NCBI RefSeq assembly: GCF_040359615.1
Contig: NZ_CP132942.1
Location: 2,728,001 to 2,792,000 of the forward strand
DNA from: Tunturibacter psychrotolerans
GTDB lineage: Bacteria; Acidobacteriota; Terriglobia; Terriglobales; Acidobacteriaceae
Direction of reading: 5' to 3'
DNA length: 64,000 bases
The translations under genes were made by a program, and so were the position numbers. Below the pieces are notes generated by a model. The model saw nothing but the letters and a program-made list of their open reading frames with translations, did not search any database and had not been told where the DNA came from. Numbering within the stretch: position 1 is the first letter of the stretch; every line of letters starts with the position of its first letter. Shown piece after piece: positions 1-8,231 of this stretch.

Positions 1-1492
1 TTTGATCGATCGGCAGTCCCTGGTTCCAATTGATGCGCGTGAAACCGATGCGCGCCGAGTTGACGATCGACGGCGAGAAGATGCGAACCCAGGTCAGGCC
101 GCCCAGCTGCGACGGGAAGGTGCTGCCATTCGGAAATGAGACAGGCAGAACCGAGGTAGCACCATCGTAGGCATCCGATTTCGAAAAGAACCCGCTGATC
201 TTATCGGCGTTGTTCGGTGTGTACTCGATTTTGATATCGCCCTGGTTGTTCGCTCTAAAGGTTCGTTGTGGTCCCTGAAAATCGTTGTTCGCGATGCCGT
301 CCGAAGGGGTGGCATTGGGCAATGGGTAGAGCTCCGGATGAGCAAAAAGATACTGCGCAACCGGGTTGTTGATCGGTACACCCTTATTGCCGACGTAAGG
401 CGCGAAGCCATTCAATGGGTCGTACAGTTGAATCGGATTCGAACCAGTGAGAAGCGCCGAGAAATCTCCGTTGCGCATCGCCTGCGTAAAGACGCTTGCG
501 GAATGAGTCCCACCCTGGTGGAAGCGCGATCCTAAATAGTCGGCGAAGAAGAAAAGTTTGTCGCGCTTGATCGGACCACCAATGGTGCCTCCAAACTGAG
601 ACTGAGAGAAGGGGTTGGTGGGGATGATGGGACTCTGGTGGTTATTGGTCCACGAGTTGGCATTGAGCTTGTAGTCCTGCACGTAGCCGTACGCCGAACC
701 GTGAAACTGGTTGGTTCCGCTCTTGAGAACGGCGACCACACCGGCACCGTTGACGTTGCCATAGTCTGCCGGCGAGTTAGACGTCAGTACCTTGATCTCC
801 TGCAAAGCCTCGGGCGCGGGGCTGTACGCGATCAGGTTATTGAATGTTTCGTTCAGATCGATCCCATCGAGCGTGTAGTTGTTCGCCTGAGCGCGGTTGC
901 CATTCAGATTGATTGAATCGGTGGACTGAGTGCTGCGTTCAATGCTGGTCGTGCCCGATGTGCCCACGGTGCTTACCGAGCCCGGGACATAGAGGGTCAG
1001 AGCAGAGAAATCGAGACCATTCAAAGGGAAATTCTGAATCGTATTCGCCGTAAAGGTCCCGCTCAAAGTGGCGTCGCTGGTATTCAAAATCGGCGCCGCT
1101 TCGGATACGTTCACCACCTCCGCCGAGGATCCAACCGTAAGCGTGACATTGAACGTCGTAATCTGCAGCACCTCGAGTTGAAACGCTGGGATCGTCTCCT
1201 TATCAAATCCCTTCGCTTCCACCGTCACCTCATAGCGGCCGATGGGCAGAAACTGAATTCGATAGAGTCCCGACGCATTGGTTGTCACCCTTGAGTCCAC
1301 GTTGGTATCGGTATTGTGGGCAACTACGCTCGCTCCCCCAACCACAGCACCACTCGGGTCGGTTATCACGCCGGTGATTGTTCCGGTTACGGTCTGCGCA
1401 AGCAGGCCCGACGTAAAGAACAGTGCTGCCAGGGCAATCACAATCCCGGAGATACGTTTGAGAAACTTTGTGCTTCGCGTTGCTTTATTCAT
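1..1492 (-). CDS. TonB-dependent receptor with carboxypeptidase-regulatory-like N-terminus (partial, C-terminus outside window)
   Basis: The frame is open from an ATG at 1492 to the left window edge, showing about 497 residues of a protein that in this family usually runs to 1000 or more. A signal peptide (about residues 1-32, ending near GLLAQ) is followed by a carboxypeptidase-regulatory-like beta-sandwich beginning VTGTITGVITDPSGAV. Next comes a plug-like region (SINLNGNRAQANNYTLDGID) and the start of the barrel (GGPIKRDKLFFFADY). These are hallmarks of the large acidobacterial SusC/OmpA-like receptors that import oligosaccharides or other polymers across the outer membrane with TonB energy. 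The substrate cannot be told. It is divergent from the DeoR-type gene at 1747, a common pairing for sugar-uptake loci. Confidence 0.88.
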   Translation of the reverse strand, partial: MNKATRSTKFLKRISGIVIALAALFFTSGLLAQTVTGTITGVITDPSGAVVGGASVVAHNTDTNVDSRVTTNASGLYRIQFLPIGRYEVTVEAKGFDKETIPAFQLEVLQITTFNVTLTVGSSAEVVNVSEAAPILNTSDATLSGTFTANTIQNFPLNGLDFSALTLYVPGSVSTVGTSGTTSIERSTQSTDSINLNGNRAQANNYTLDGIDLNETFNNLIAYSPAPEALQEIKVLTSNSPADYGNVNGAGVVAVLKSGTNQFHGSAYGYVQDYKLNANSWTNNHQSPIIPTNPFSQSQFGGTIGGPIKRDKLFFFADYLGSRFHQGGTHSASVFTQAMRNGDFSALLTGSNPIQLYDPLNGFAPYVGNKGVPINNPVAQYLFAHPELYPLPNATPSDGIANNDFQGPQRTFRANNQGDIKIEYTPNNADKISGFFSKSDAYDGATSVLPVSFPNGSTFPSQLGGLTWVRIFSPSIVNSARIGFTRINWNQGLPIDQ

Positions 1493-1642
1493 CTTTGAAC
1501 AACTCCAGGGTGTCTTGTGGGAGATAGGAAGATCCGCTTCACGCATTACGGCTGGCCTCTGCCGAACATCCGCTTGTGCGGTCAGAAAAATCAAATTGTG
1601 GGTTGAGGATAGAAATCTGTGTCAACATTTGTCAACAGACTT

Positions 1643-1656
1643 TTCACAATTGTGAA
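1643..1656. promoter_or_regulatory. Perfect 14-bp palindrome in the divergent receptor/DeoR intergenic region
   Basis: TTCACAATTGTGAA is a perfect palindrome in the 254-bp AT-rich gap between the divergent TonB receptor and the DeoR-type regulator. It lies just right of two direct copies of TGTCAACA (about 1619-1637). The position suits an operator for autoregulation and control of the receptor. Assignment to the neighbouring regulator is inference. Confidence 0.4.
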
Positions 1657-1746
1657 GAAAATTAGTTCAAATACTCAAAATGGAACCGCCGGTCTGCCAA
1701 TAAATCAATTATTTGCAGATTTGTGCGTGATTAGAATGGACAGGAC

Positions 1747-2532
1747 ATGGCCCAGAAGACCCAGGATCGCGCGAACCAGATACTTCATCTCCTGCTACAG
1801 AAAGGCCAGAGCTGCGTTGAAGATCTGGCGACAACCATTGACGCCTCCCCGGCGAGCGTTCGACGCGACCTGATCAAACTCGCACAGCGCGGTCTGGTAA
1901 ACCGCACCCACGGCAGCGTCGAACTGGCCGGCAAGATGACCTACGAGCCGTTCCGCTTTGACGCCGCCTTTCCGCTGCGCGAAGAGCGCTTTTCGAACGA
2001 AAAACGGCGCATCGCCATCGCAGCGGCGGAGATGGTCAACGAGGGCGACACCATCGCGCTCTCACCCGGCACCACCACCACGCAGGTGGCCCGCAGCCTC
2101 AGGCATCGCGAAGGCATCCATATCGTCACAAACGCGGTCAACATCGGGATGGAGTTTTCCAGCCTCCCGAACGCACGCGTCACCCTTACCGGAGGCTCCA
2201 TCCGCTGGCCGGGCGCTTTTTCAATGGTAGGTGCAACGGCGTTCGACTCGCTACAGCGTCTTTTCTTCGACAAAGTCTTCATGGGTGCATGCGGTATCCA
2301 TCCTGAGCACGGTCTCACCGTCATCGAATCCGAGGAAGCCTTGATTCTCGGGGAGATGGTGAAGCACGCCAGGCAGGTGATTGCGGTTGCCGATGCGAGC
2401 AAACTCGGCATATTCACCTCGACAAAGGTCTGCGCCACCACCGATTTACATACCATCATTACAGACGATAGCGTCGATCCAAAACTGGTCGAGGAGTTTC
2501 AACGAAAGCAGGTAAGGATGATCATCGTCTAG
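1747..2532 (+). CDS. DeoR/GlpR-family transcriptional regulator
   Basis: A 261-residue protein with the usual DeoR layout. The N-terminal winged helix-turn-helix spans about residues 5-60 (ASPASVRRDLIKLAQRGLVNRTHGS, recognition helix around SVRRDL). A DeoRC ligand-binding domain (about 80-235) has the phosphate-sugar-binding signature SPGTTTTQVA and the later TGG and GACG segments. DeoR proteins are usually repressors released by a phosphorylated sugar. The length is normal for the family. The ATG at 1747 is the first M aligning with family N-termini. It is divergent from the TonB receptor, with a 14-bp palindrome between them, so it probably regulates that receptor. The effector is unknown. 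Confidence 0.9.
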   Translation: MAQKTQDRANQILHLLLQKGQSCVEDLATTIDASPASVRRDLIKLAQRGLVNRTHGSVELAGKMTYEPFRFDAAFPLREERFSNEKRRIAIAAAEMVNEGDTIALSPGTTTTQVARSLRHREGIHIVTNAVNIGMEFSSLPNARVTLTGGSIRWPGAFSMVGATAFDSLQRLFFDKVFMGACGIHPEHGLTVIESEEALILGEMVKHARQVIAVADASKLGIFTSTKVCATTDLHTIITDDSVDPKLVEEFQRKQVRMIIV

Positions 2533-2600
2533 CGCGAGTGTCAGCCCACAGGAGCGAAAAATGAACGTTCCGCGCAGGCCAACTCGTGAGACGATGAGCC

Positions 2601-2936
2601 ATGCATCCAGCCTGCGCTCCTCTCGTGATCTTTCTTGTGGCGCCCGTCACTATGACGCTGCAGGCTCAGAGCATGCCTTCGGTCGTGCCGCCCAGGCTGA
2701 TCAGCATACCGAATCCGGATTGCGGGTCAGGGAAGTCCTGCCACAGAACGCACGGCCAGGTCCGTCTTATTGTCGATGTCCTCGAAAACGGAAAAGTCGG
2801 CGAGATAAGGGTCGAGCTTGGCAACCCCGTCCTGGCTGAGGCAGCCACCGCGGCTGCCCAACAGGCCGAGTTCGTCGCAGGTTCCTACCTGGGCAAACCT
2901 CAAAATATGGATTACGTCTTAAAATTCAGGTTCTAG
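2601..2936 (+). CDS. Small exported TonB-C-terminal-domain-like protein
   Basis: A 111-residue protein with an N-terminal hydrophobic signal (about residues 1-22, ending near LQAQS). A compact domain follows with a TonB C-terminal-like pattern: GQVRLIVDVLENGKVGEI, then a helix ending AAQQAEFVAGSY, and a final strand YVLKFRF. TonB C-domains have the same order (G.v.v...i...G.v.....s....d.aal.a...w.f.p...G..v.....v.f.f). There is no proline-rich spanner, so it cannot bridge the periplasm like a normal TonB. It could be a periplasmic accessory protein. The domain call is by pattern only. Start choice is uncertain, since several short alternatives lie just upstream. Confidence 0.55.
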   Translation: MHPACAPLVIFLVAPVTMTLQAQSMPSVVPPRLISIPNPDCGSGKSCHRTHGQVRLIVDVLENGKVGEIRVELGNPVLAEAATAAAQQAEFVAGSYLGKPQNMDYVLKFRF

Positions 2937-3062
2937 GACTTGAAAAAAGCGATAGCATAGCTTCTGCACCGCAAGACGCCTGCCGGAAAAGCCGAAGAAT
3001 TCCGATCTTTTTGTCCTCCTGTCGTCATCCAAGTAGGACAAACACAGGAGTATCATTGAAAA

Positions 3063-4037
3063 GTGCCGAAATATTCGATCGTTGTACCCTTCCATAACGA
3101 AGAAGAGAATGTAACTACCCTTTACGACCGCCTCAAGGCCGTCATGGAGCACGTCAACGAGACCTTCGAGCTGGTCTTCGTCGACGACGGCTCCCGCGAC
3201 CGCACCTATCGTCTGCTGGAAGAGATCGCTGCCGTAGATAGCCGCGTCCTCGTCATCAAACTCCGCCGCAACTTCGGTCAGACCTCAGCCCTTGCCGCCG
3301 GCTTCGACCACGCCCAGGGTGATTTCATCCTTGCCATGGACGGCGACCTCCAGCACGACCCCGACGAAATCCCCGGCTTTCTCGCCAAACTTGAAGAGGG
3401 CTATGACGTTGTCAGCGGATGGCGCTCCCAGCGCGGCGACAACTTCATCATGCGCCGCATCCCCTCACGCGCGGCTAACTGGCTCATGGCCGCCCTCAGT
3501 GGCGTCGACATCCACGACTTCGGCACCACCTTCAAGGCCTACCGCCGCGAGGTCATCCAGAATATCCCCCTTTACGGCGAGATGCATCGTTTCATCCCCG
3601 CCCTCGCCTCCTGGTACGGAGCCAGCATCTGCGAGATTCCCATCTCCAATCCTGCCCGCGAGTTCGGCGAGAGCCACTACGGTATCTCCCGCACCTTCCG
3701 CGTCTTCTTCGATCTGTTGACCATTCGCTTCTTGCTGCGCTATATGACGCGTCCGCTCCACTTCTTCGGCACTATCGGAGCATTTGGCATGGTTGCCGGT
3801 TTTGGTATGGCCGCCTGGCTTCTGATTCTCAAAATCGTTACTGACCAGCACATTATGAGCCTCCACGGCCCGCTCTTCGTCATTGCCGGCGTCCTCATCC
3901 TCGCCGGAATCCAGATGATGGGGATCGGTCTGCTCGGCGAGCTCCAGGTACGGCACTTTCACACAGCCGCCCACCGCGCACCCTACGCGGTAGACCGAAT
4001 CCTTCGCCTGCGCTCTGAAGAGAGCCTCATCCAATAA
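3063..4037 (+). CDS. Family 2 glycosyltransferase, GtrB/dolichol-phosphate-mannose-synthase-like, with two membrane helices
   Basis: A 324-residue protein starting at GTG 3063 behind AGGAG (3046-3050). The GT-A domain covers about residues 1-220: nucleotide-binding start IVVPFHNEEENV, acidic FVDDGSRD, and the metal motif MDGDLQHDPDEI. Two hydrophobic helices follow (about 235-260 and 268-295) with a short cytosolic tail. This is the architecture of polyprenyl-phosphate glycosyltransferases such as GtrB, ArnC and DPM1. They charge undecaprenyl phosphate with a sugar for later transfer to glycans or lipid A. No flippase or GtrC-like gene is adjacent, so the final acceptor is unknown. It is transcribed alone and ends at a bidirectional terminator. 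Confidence 0.9.
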   Translation: MPKYSIVVPFHNEEENVTTLYDRLKAVMEHVNETFELVFVDDGSRDRTYRLLEEIAAVDSRVLVIKLRRNFGQTSALAAGFDHAQGDFILAMDGDLQHDPDEIPGFLAKLEEGYDVVSGWRSQRGDNFIMRRIPSRAANWLMAALSGVDIHDFGTTFKAYRREVIQNIPLYGEMHRFIPALASWYGASICEIPISNPAREFGESHYGISRTFRVFFDLLTIRFLLRYMTRPLHFFGTIGAFGMVAGFGMAAWLLILKIVTDQHIMSLHGPLFVIAGVLILAGIQMMGIGLLGELQVRHFHTAAHRAPYAVDRILRLRSEESLIQ

Positions 4038-4046
4038 CCAACAGAC

Positions 4047-4077
4047 GATGGCCCCGCATTATTTTTTCGGGGCCATC
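4047..4077. terminator. Bidirectional terminator between convergent genes
   Basis: A perfect 10-bp stem (GATGGCCCCG / CGGGGCCATC) with an 11-nt T-rich loop sits between the glycosyltransferase and the convergent lipoprotein gene. It overlaps the last codons of the lipoprotein gene, whose TAA is in the loop. Confidence 0.7.
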
Positions 4078-4646
4078 TCCTCTGTCTCTTTCTCTCTCTT
4101 CAGCTCTTCCTGCGCCTCTTTGGTCGAATCCTTGAACGCCGAAGCGTCGAGTTCCTTGGACAGCTTGTCCTGCTCTACCAATGGATCGGTCAGCGTCTCC
4201 AGATACCCTTCAAATTGCTGAACGCACTCCCTCTGCTCCCCTGGTTGCTTTTTGTCTTTCAACTCGTTACGCAATACTTCTTCAAGCTTTAGTGCAGCAT
4301 CCAGGCTGAACGCGACGGAAGAGTACGTTCGGCTTCTCAATGCGAAGACGTCTTCACGCAACCCCGTTTGGCTCACGATTAAGCCGGTCCGCGCATTTTC
4401 AAAGGATTGTTTCTCACACGTGGCCGTAAGCGTAGCCAAACCTTCAGCTGCCAGATGATTTGGACCGAGGTTGGAAGCAGTCGGCTGCGCAGTGCTTGAA
4501 AGTCCTTCCAGCAAGGAATTACTTCGATTCCCCGAGTGACAACCAGCGATCAGCAGAATACCGGCGATGCTCCCCGCTCGCAGTATCGCGCTCACTCTTC
4601 GGCTCTCCGCCCATTCACTCAATTTTCGCCTCAACGATACATTCAA
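4059..4646 (-). CDS. Hypothetical lipoprotein, translationally coupled to the B3 beta-lactamase
   Basis: A 195-residue protein. The N-terminus has an arginine-rich segment, then a hydrophobic stretch ending in a lipobox LIAG-C (Cys about residue 35), so it should be lipid-anchored. The rest is soluble, helical and charged, with a Lys/Glu-rich tail and two more Cys (TATCEKQ and QRECVQQF). No family was recognised. The start is TTG at 4646, whose TTGA overlaps the stop of the beta-lactamase gene, a translational-coupling arrangement. This suggests joint expression. The stop codon lies inside the terminator loop. A GTG a few codons downstream, nearer the hydrophobic stretch, is an alternative start. 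Confidence 0.6.
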   Translation of the reverse strand: MNVSLRRKLSEWAESRRVSAILRAGSIAGILLIAGCHSGNRSNSLLEGLSSTAQPTASNLGPNHLAAEGLATLTATCEKQSFENARTGLIVSQTGLREDVFALRSRTYSSVAFSLDAALKLEEVLRNELKDKKQPGEQRECVQQFEGYLETLTDPLVEQDKLSKELDASAFKDSTKEAQEELKREKETEEMAPKK

Positions 4647-5500
4647 TTCCCGTTGCCCGACTGCTTCGCTAACTCCGTCCGAAACGCCTGCTCCCGATCC
4701 GAAACATAAGCTTTATACCCCGCAGTATCGACAAACGCATTCGCATCGCCTGCCTTCATCCGCGCGAACTTCTCATTCATAGCGAAGAAGCCCGCATGCG
4801 CCCCCAGAAACACATCACACGGCAACGACTTCAACGTCCGAAACGTCAACTCATAGTCCTGCGCCATCGTTGGATAAACAGTGCTTTTCACCAGCTTGTA
4901 TCCCGGATTCACATTCGGACCTCCAACAATCACCACGTTATAAGTCTTACCCGCCTGCCGTACCTTCATGGTCCAGGTAGTGCACCCCTTGGTATGCCCC
5001 GGCGTCAGGTGCGCGACCAGCACAACATCCCCAAGCCGAACCTCCTCCCCATCATGCAGCACGCGATCGACTTTCGTAGCGGGATACCAGTTCTCCGATC
5101 TTTTGCCATACTGAAAGTCTGCCTTCCCACCCGACTCCACCACCGGCACATCGCGATCCATCACCATATACTTCGCGCCCGTCAGCTCTTTCAGCAGCTT
5201 GCTTCCGCCACAGTGATCCCGATGCGCATGGCTGATCAGCAAAATCTTCACATCGCTGAACTTGAACCCCAACGCTTCGACACTCTTCTTGATCTGCGGA
5301 ATGTCTCTCGGCACATCGCTATTGATCAGAATGTGTCCCTCCGGAGTCGTGATCAGATACGACGCCAGGTCTATGCCTCCCACGTAGTACACATTGCCGA
5401 CGATACGAAAAGGCACATGGGGAGTGGTCCAATCAGCGGGATCCTGCGCAAAAAGACCGCAGACAAAGACGAAGGTCAGCAACAGGGAACGAACCAGCAT
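4643..5500 (-). CDS. Subclass B3 metallo-beta-lactamase-like hydrolase
   Basis: A 285-residue exported protein with a signal peptide of about 18 residues (ends LFAQ). The metallo-hydrolase zinc ligands are intact: H91-x-H93-x-D95-H96 (SHAHRDHCGG), H169 (TPGHTKG) and H235 (LGAHAGF). Spacing, lack of a B1-type Cys ligand, and the GHTKGCTTW block fit subclass B3 (L1, GOB, FEZ and soil relatives), periplasmic enzymes that hydrolyse beta-lactams. The loop at about 192-202 reads GGPNVNPGY where L1-type enzymes have a Ser-containing ADSLSAPGY-like loop, so activity may differ. Chromosomal B3 enzymes are common in soil Acidobacteria. It is coupled to a downstream lipoprotein gene. Drug hydrolysis is not proven by sequence alone. 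Confidence 0.85.
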   Translation of the reverse strand: MLVRSLLLTFVFVCGLFAQDPADWTTPHVPFRIVGNVYYVGGIDLASYLITTPEGHILINSDVPRDIPQIKKSVEALGFKFSDVKILLISHAHRDHCGGSKLLKELTGAKYMVMDRDVPVVESGGKADFQYGKRSENWYPATKVDRVLHDGEEVRLGDVVLVAHLTPGHTKGCTTWTMKVRQAGKTYNVVIVGGPNVNPGYKLVKSTVYPTMAQDYELTFRTLKSLPCDVFLGAHAGFFAMNEKFARMKAGDANAFVDTAGYKAYVSDREQAFRTELAKQSGNGN

Positions 5501-5592
5501 AGCAAAGCATAACCTTCCACCTAACGACCGCCAACCCGCCGCGCTCGCGGAGAATTAACCTTTCCGGTACATCTCGTTTCACACAAAGAAAA

Positions 5593-5618
5593 GAGCGTCC
5601 GCCGCAAGACGGACGCTC
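5593..5618 (-). terminator. Terminator of the LLM/ATP-grasp operon
   Basis: A 9-bp stem (GAGCGTCCG / CGGACGCTC on +) with an 8-nt loop is followed on the minus strand by TTTTCTTT. It lies 28 bp after the stop of the LLM monooxygenase gene. Confidence 0.8.
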
Positions 5619-5645
5619 ATCAACGTGAAAACCAAACAATGAAAA

Positions 5646-6707
5646 CTAAGCTGTCGCCCCTGCCGTTTTGCGGATCACCTGTGCCCCAAACCGCTCCATC
5701 TCCTCCGCTTGCGGACTAGACTGAAGCAACACCAGATCAACCCCCACCGCGGCAAACTCTTCCATCCGCTCCGACACCTGCTCCGGCGTCCCCACAAACC
5801 CGCACCGCAGCCCGCGATTCGAAACCGAATAGTCCTTCAGCGAGATCTCCGTCTGCAGATTCGAACCCGTAACCCACTGCTCATAGTTCGCATATCCACG
5901 CGCCGACTGCTTCACATCCGTAATCCGCTCCACCTCGCGCAGCGCCTCCGCCTCCGAGTCCCTCACAATCGCATACCCGGCCACGCCAAAGGTCATCGGC
6001 CCCAACCCCAGCTTCTCCCTTCGCTCACGCATATCGGCAATCTTCTTCCCCACGGCCTCGGGCGCATCGCCATGCATCAGGTAAGCATCGCACTTCGAGG
6101 CAATCAGGTTCTTCGCTGTCTCTGACTCACCGCCCGCATACAGCGTAGGCCGAGGCTTGCTCACCGGCTTGGGAGAAAGCACATTCTCCCGCACGTCGTA
6201 GTAGGAGCCTTTATAAGAAAATCCCTGCGTCTTCCAGCACCCATCCACAACATCAAGCCACTCCGACGTCCGCGCATAGCGGTCGTCATGCTCATCGAAG
6301 TGAACACCGTACTTGGTCGCCTCATCCTTCCACCAGCTCGACACCACATTCAGCGTCAGCCGTCCACGCGACATCTGGTCAACCGTAGCGGCCTGCTTCG
6401 CCAGCAGCGCCGGATTATGAAACGTAGGCCGCACCGCAACCATCAACTCCAATTTTTCCGTCACCGCAGCCAGCGCCGCTGTAGTCGACCACGCATCGAG
6501 CGAAGGAGCGTCCATACCCTTAATGTCGTTCAGATTCAATTCGGCAATCAGCGTCAGATCGTAGCCAATCGTCTCGGCCTTCTTCGCCAGGTCGCGCACA
6601 TACTCCCAGCTCGCGGCCATCTTCTCGTCATCGACGTTGCGCAGCCAGCCGCCAAATACCGGCAACCAGAAACCATATCGCATCCCTACTTTTCCCGTTT
6701 GACTCAC
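5646..6707 (-). CDS. LLM-class flavin-dependent monooxygenase (SsuD-like)
   Basis: A 353-residue protein of the bacterial luciferase-like TIM-barrel family. It starts with a typical strand (RYGFWLPVFGGWL) and contains SSWWKDEATKYG and the conserved SPKPVSKPRPTLYAGGESE block of alkanesulfonate-monooxygenase relatives, then the C-terminal GTPEQVSERMEEFAAVGVD. Such enzymes use FMNH2 (or F420) and oxygen to oxidise sulfonates, sulfones or other small organics. Its ATG overlaps the stop of the ATP-grasp gene by 4 bp (ATGA), so the two form one unit. No sulfonate transporter or flavin reductase is adjacent, so a role in sulfonate use is doubtful. A biosynthetic oxidation of the ligase product is an alternative. 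Confidence 0.85.
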   Translation of the reverse strand: MSQTGKVGMRYGFWLPVFGGWLRNVDDEKMAASWEYVRDLAKKAETIGYDLTLIAELNLNDIKGMDAPSLDAWSTTAALAAVTEKLELMVAVRPTFHNPALLAKQAATVDQMSRGRLTLNVVSSWWKDEATKYGVHFDEHDDRYARTSEWLDVVDGCWKTQGFSYKGSYYDVRENVLSPKPVSKPRPTLYAGGESETAKNLIASKCDAYLMHGDAPEAVGKKIADMRERREKLGLGPMTFGVAGYAIVRDSEAEALREVERITDVKQSARGYANYEQWVTGSNLQTEISLKDYSVSNRGLRCGFVGTPEQVSERMEEFAAVGVDLVLLQSSPQAEEMERFGAQVIRKTAGATA

Positions 6708-7723
6708 CGTCCCACCTCGGCAAGCTCCTGCACACCAGCGCGACGCTCATTGACGATCTTGGCCTCAGCCTCCAGCCAATCCGCCAGCTTCACAAACGGA
6801 TTAAACCCAACCACCTTCGGCCCATCCGCGACAAAGTTCGAGAGCGCATTGATGTCGTAGTACATCCTCACTCCATCGCGATCATCGACCATAAACTCCA
6901 CACCGCCCAACTCAATTCCCGCCGCGGCCATCAGTCGCTCCACCTCTTCAATCACATCAGGCGGCGCATCGAAGGCCTCCACCGCCAACCCATCCTTGGC
7001 CGCATCGATCGGGCAAGCCGCACGATCCAGCTCAACCCCCAGCGGTGTCTTGCAGATATCCGCCGGGCAAAGGTCAAACGTCTCGCCCGTAATATGTATC
7101 TTAATCGCGTACAAAAACTTTCCGTTCAACACCTCAACGCGAACGATATACGATCCACGCGCCGGAACAAACTCCTGCACCAACCCCGTCGAATCCATCC
7201 CTAGCGCCAGCCCGTCTTCGGTCGCCGAAGCCTCCGCCAGATGCTCCTTCGTCTGGAACTTCACCACGCCGCTTCCGCTGCCACCGATATTCGGCTTCAC
7301 CACAACAGGGAAGCGCAACCCTTCCGCCGCCGCGCTAGCCTGCGAAGCCCGATGAATCACCCGCGCCTTCGGATACCCCAGCCCCAGCGCCTCAAGCATC
7401 GAAAGCTGCGCCGCCTTCGACAGCTCGCTCCGAAAAGCCCTGACGCCATTCACCACGCGAACGCCGCGCTTCTCCAGATGCTCCAAATACCCCAACGTAT
7501 AAAAGATCTGATCTCCATGCCCACGATTCCACGCCGAGGGGCTCATCTTGTTCAGAACCACCGCGTACTTCTCCTCCGGATGATCCTCCGGCCCATAACT
7601 ATGTTCCACCGCACTCAGCTTCACGTAGTTGGCACCACGACGATCCAGCTCCTCAAATAAAAGCTTGAACCAGATCGGCTGCTCATAATAGATCGCAATA
7701 GGCAAAGACTGACGGCTGGACAT
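6704..7723 (-). CDS. ATP-grasp ligase, RimK/glutathione-synthetase-like
   Basis: A 339-residue protein with an ATP-grasp fold. It has the N-terminal pre-ATP domain (about 1-110), the P-loop-like PVVVKPNIGGSGSGVVKF (about 138-155), the adenine-side LVQEFVPA, and the metal and phosphate residues GGVEFMVDD and YYDINALSNF near the C-terminus (D and N in the positions used to bind Mg-ATP). ATP-grasp enzymes join a carboxylate to an amine or thiol via an acyl phosphate. It overlaps the downstream LLM monooxygenase by 4 bp. This pair may make or modify a small amide or peptide. Substrates cannot be inferred. It is the first gene of the operon; the 205 bp upstream hold no other gene. Confidence 0.85.
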   Translation of the reverse strand: MSSRQSLPIAIYYEQPIWFKLLFEELDRRGANYVKLSAVEHSYGPEDHPEEKYAVVLNKMSPSAWNRGHGDQIFYTLGYLEHLEKRGVRVVNGVRAFRSELSKAAQLSMLEALGLGYPKARVIHRASQASAAAEGLRFPVVVKPNIGGSGSGVVKFQTKEHLAEASATEDGLALGMDSTGLVQEFVPARGSYIVRVEVLNGKFLYAIKIHITGETFDLCPADICKTPLGVELDRAACPIDAAKDGLAVEAFDAPPDVIEEVERLMAAAGIELGGVEFMVDDRDGVRMYYDINALSNFVADGPKVVGFNPFVKLADWLEAEAKIVNERRAGVQELAEVGR

Positions 7724-7934
7724 AATCTTCTTTCACATCCTCTTCAATGTTCGACTCGAGACTAATCGCTCGGTTACAACAGAGAGCCCAAACGGTAGCC
7801 TCTCGAATCTGATATCTCAATTTTAGATGAAGAAATTACCCGCGCGCTTCAAACTGAATGGCTCGGCGAATTGCAATCGCAAGTAATTCCTCTATTTAGT
7901 ATTCAGAGGAAGATGGCGAAAGTACAGTGTGGAA

Positions 7935-8168
7935 ATGGATATTGTCTATTTACTTTGGTATGTCCGTGAGCGGGAAAATGAAGAGGACACAGAACTCTTG
8001 ATCGGGGTGTACCTGTCCGAAGCAAACGCGGCAGACGCTACTAGCCGATTGAATGCGCAGCCGGGGTTCGTTGACTATCCCGAAGGCTTTGAGATCCATA
8101 CATACGGAGTCGGACAGGATCACTGGACTGAGGGTTTTGTGAGAATGGCGGAAGATCAAGTCTCCTAA
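7935..8168 (+). CDS. Small conserved hypothetical protein (DUF7336-like)
   Basis: A 77-residue soluble protein. The pattern is IVYLLWYVRE, then LLIGVYLSEANAADA, a GFVDYPEGFEIHTYGV block, and a WTEGFV tail. This matches a widespread family of short acidic proteins (Y.l.h.......ekliGvy.s...A......pGF.d.p..F.i..y..d...WteGf), which I recall as DUF7336-like, with no known function. ATG 7935 was preferred over the in-frame GTG two codons upstream because homolog N-termini begin just before the first strand. It stands alone. Confidence 0.65.
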   Translation: MDIVYLLWYVRERENEEDTELLIGVYLSEANAADATSRLNAQPGFVDYPEGFEIHTYGVGQDHWTEGFVRMAEDQVS

Positions 8169-8231
8169 ACAAACCGTTTCCGACTGGCACCTGCGGAAAA
8201 AGAATTTAGCATGTTGTACCCTGAACCAGTC

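Noticed and set aside
2561..2839. 92-codon frame overlapping the TonB-C-like protein
   Set aside because: Same DNA in another frame; the 2601-2936 frame has a signal peptide and domain pattern.
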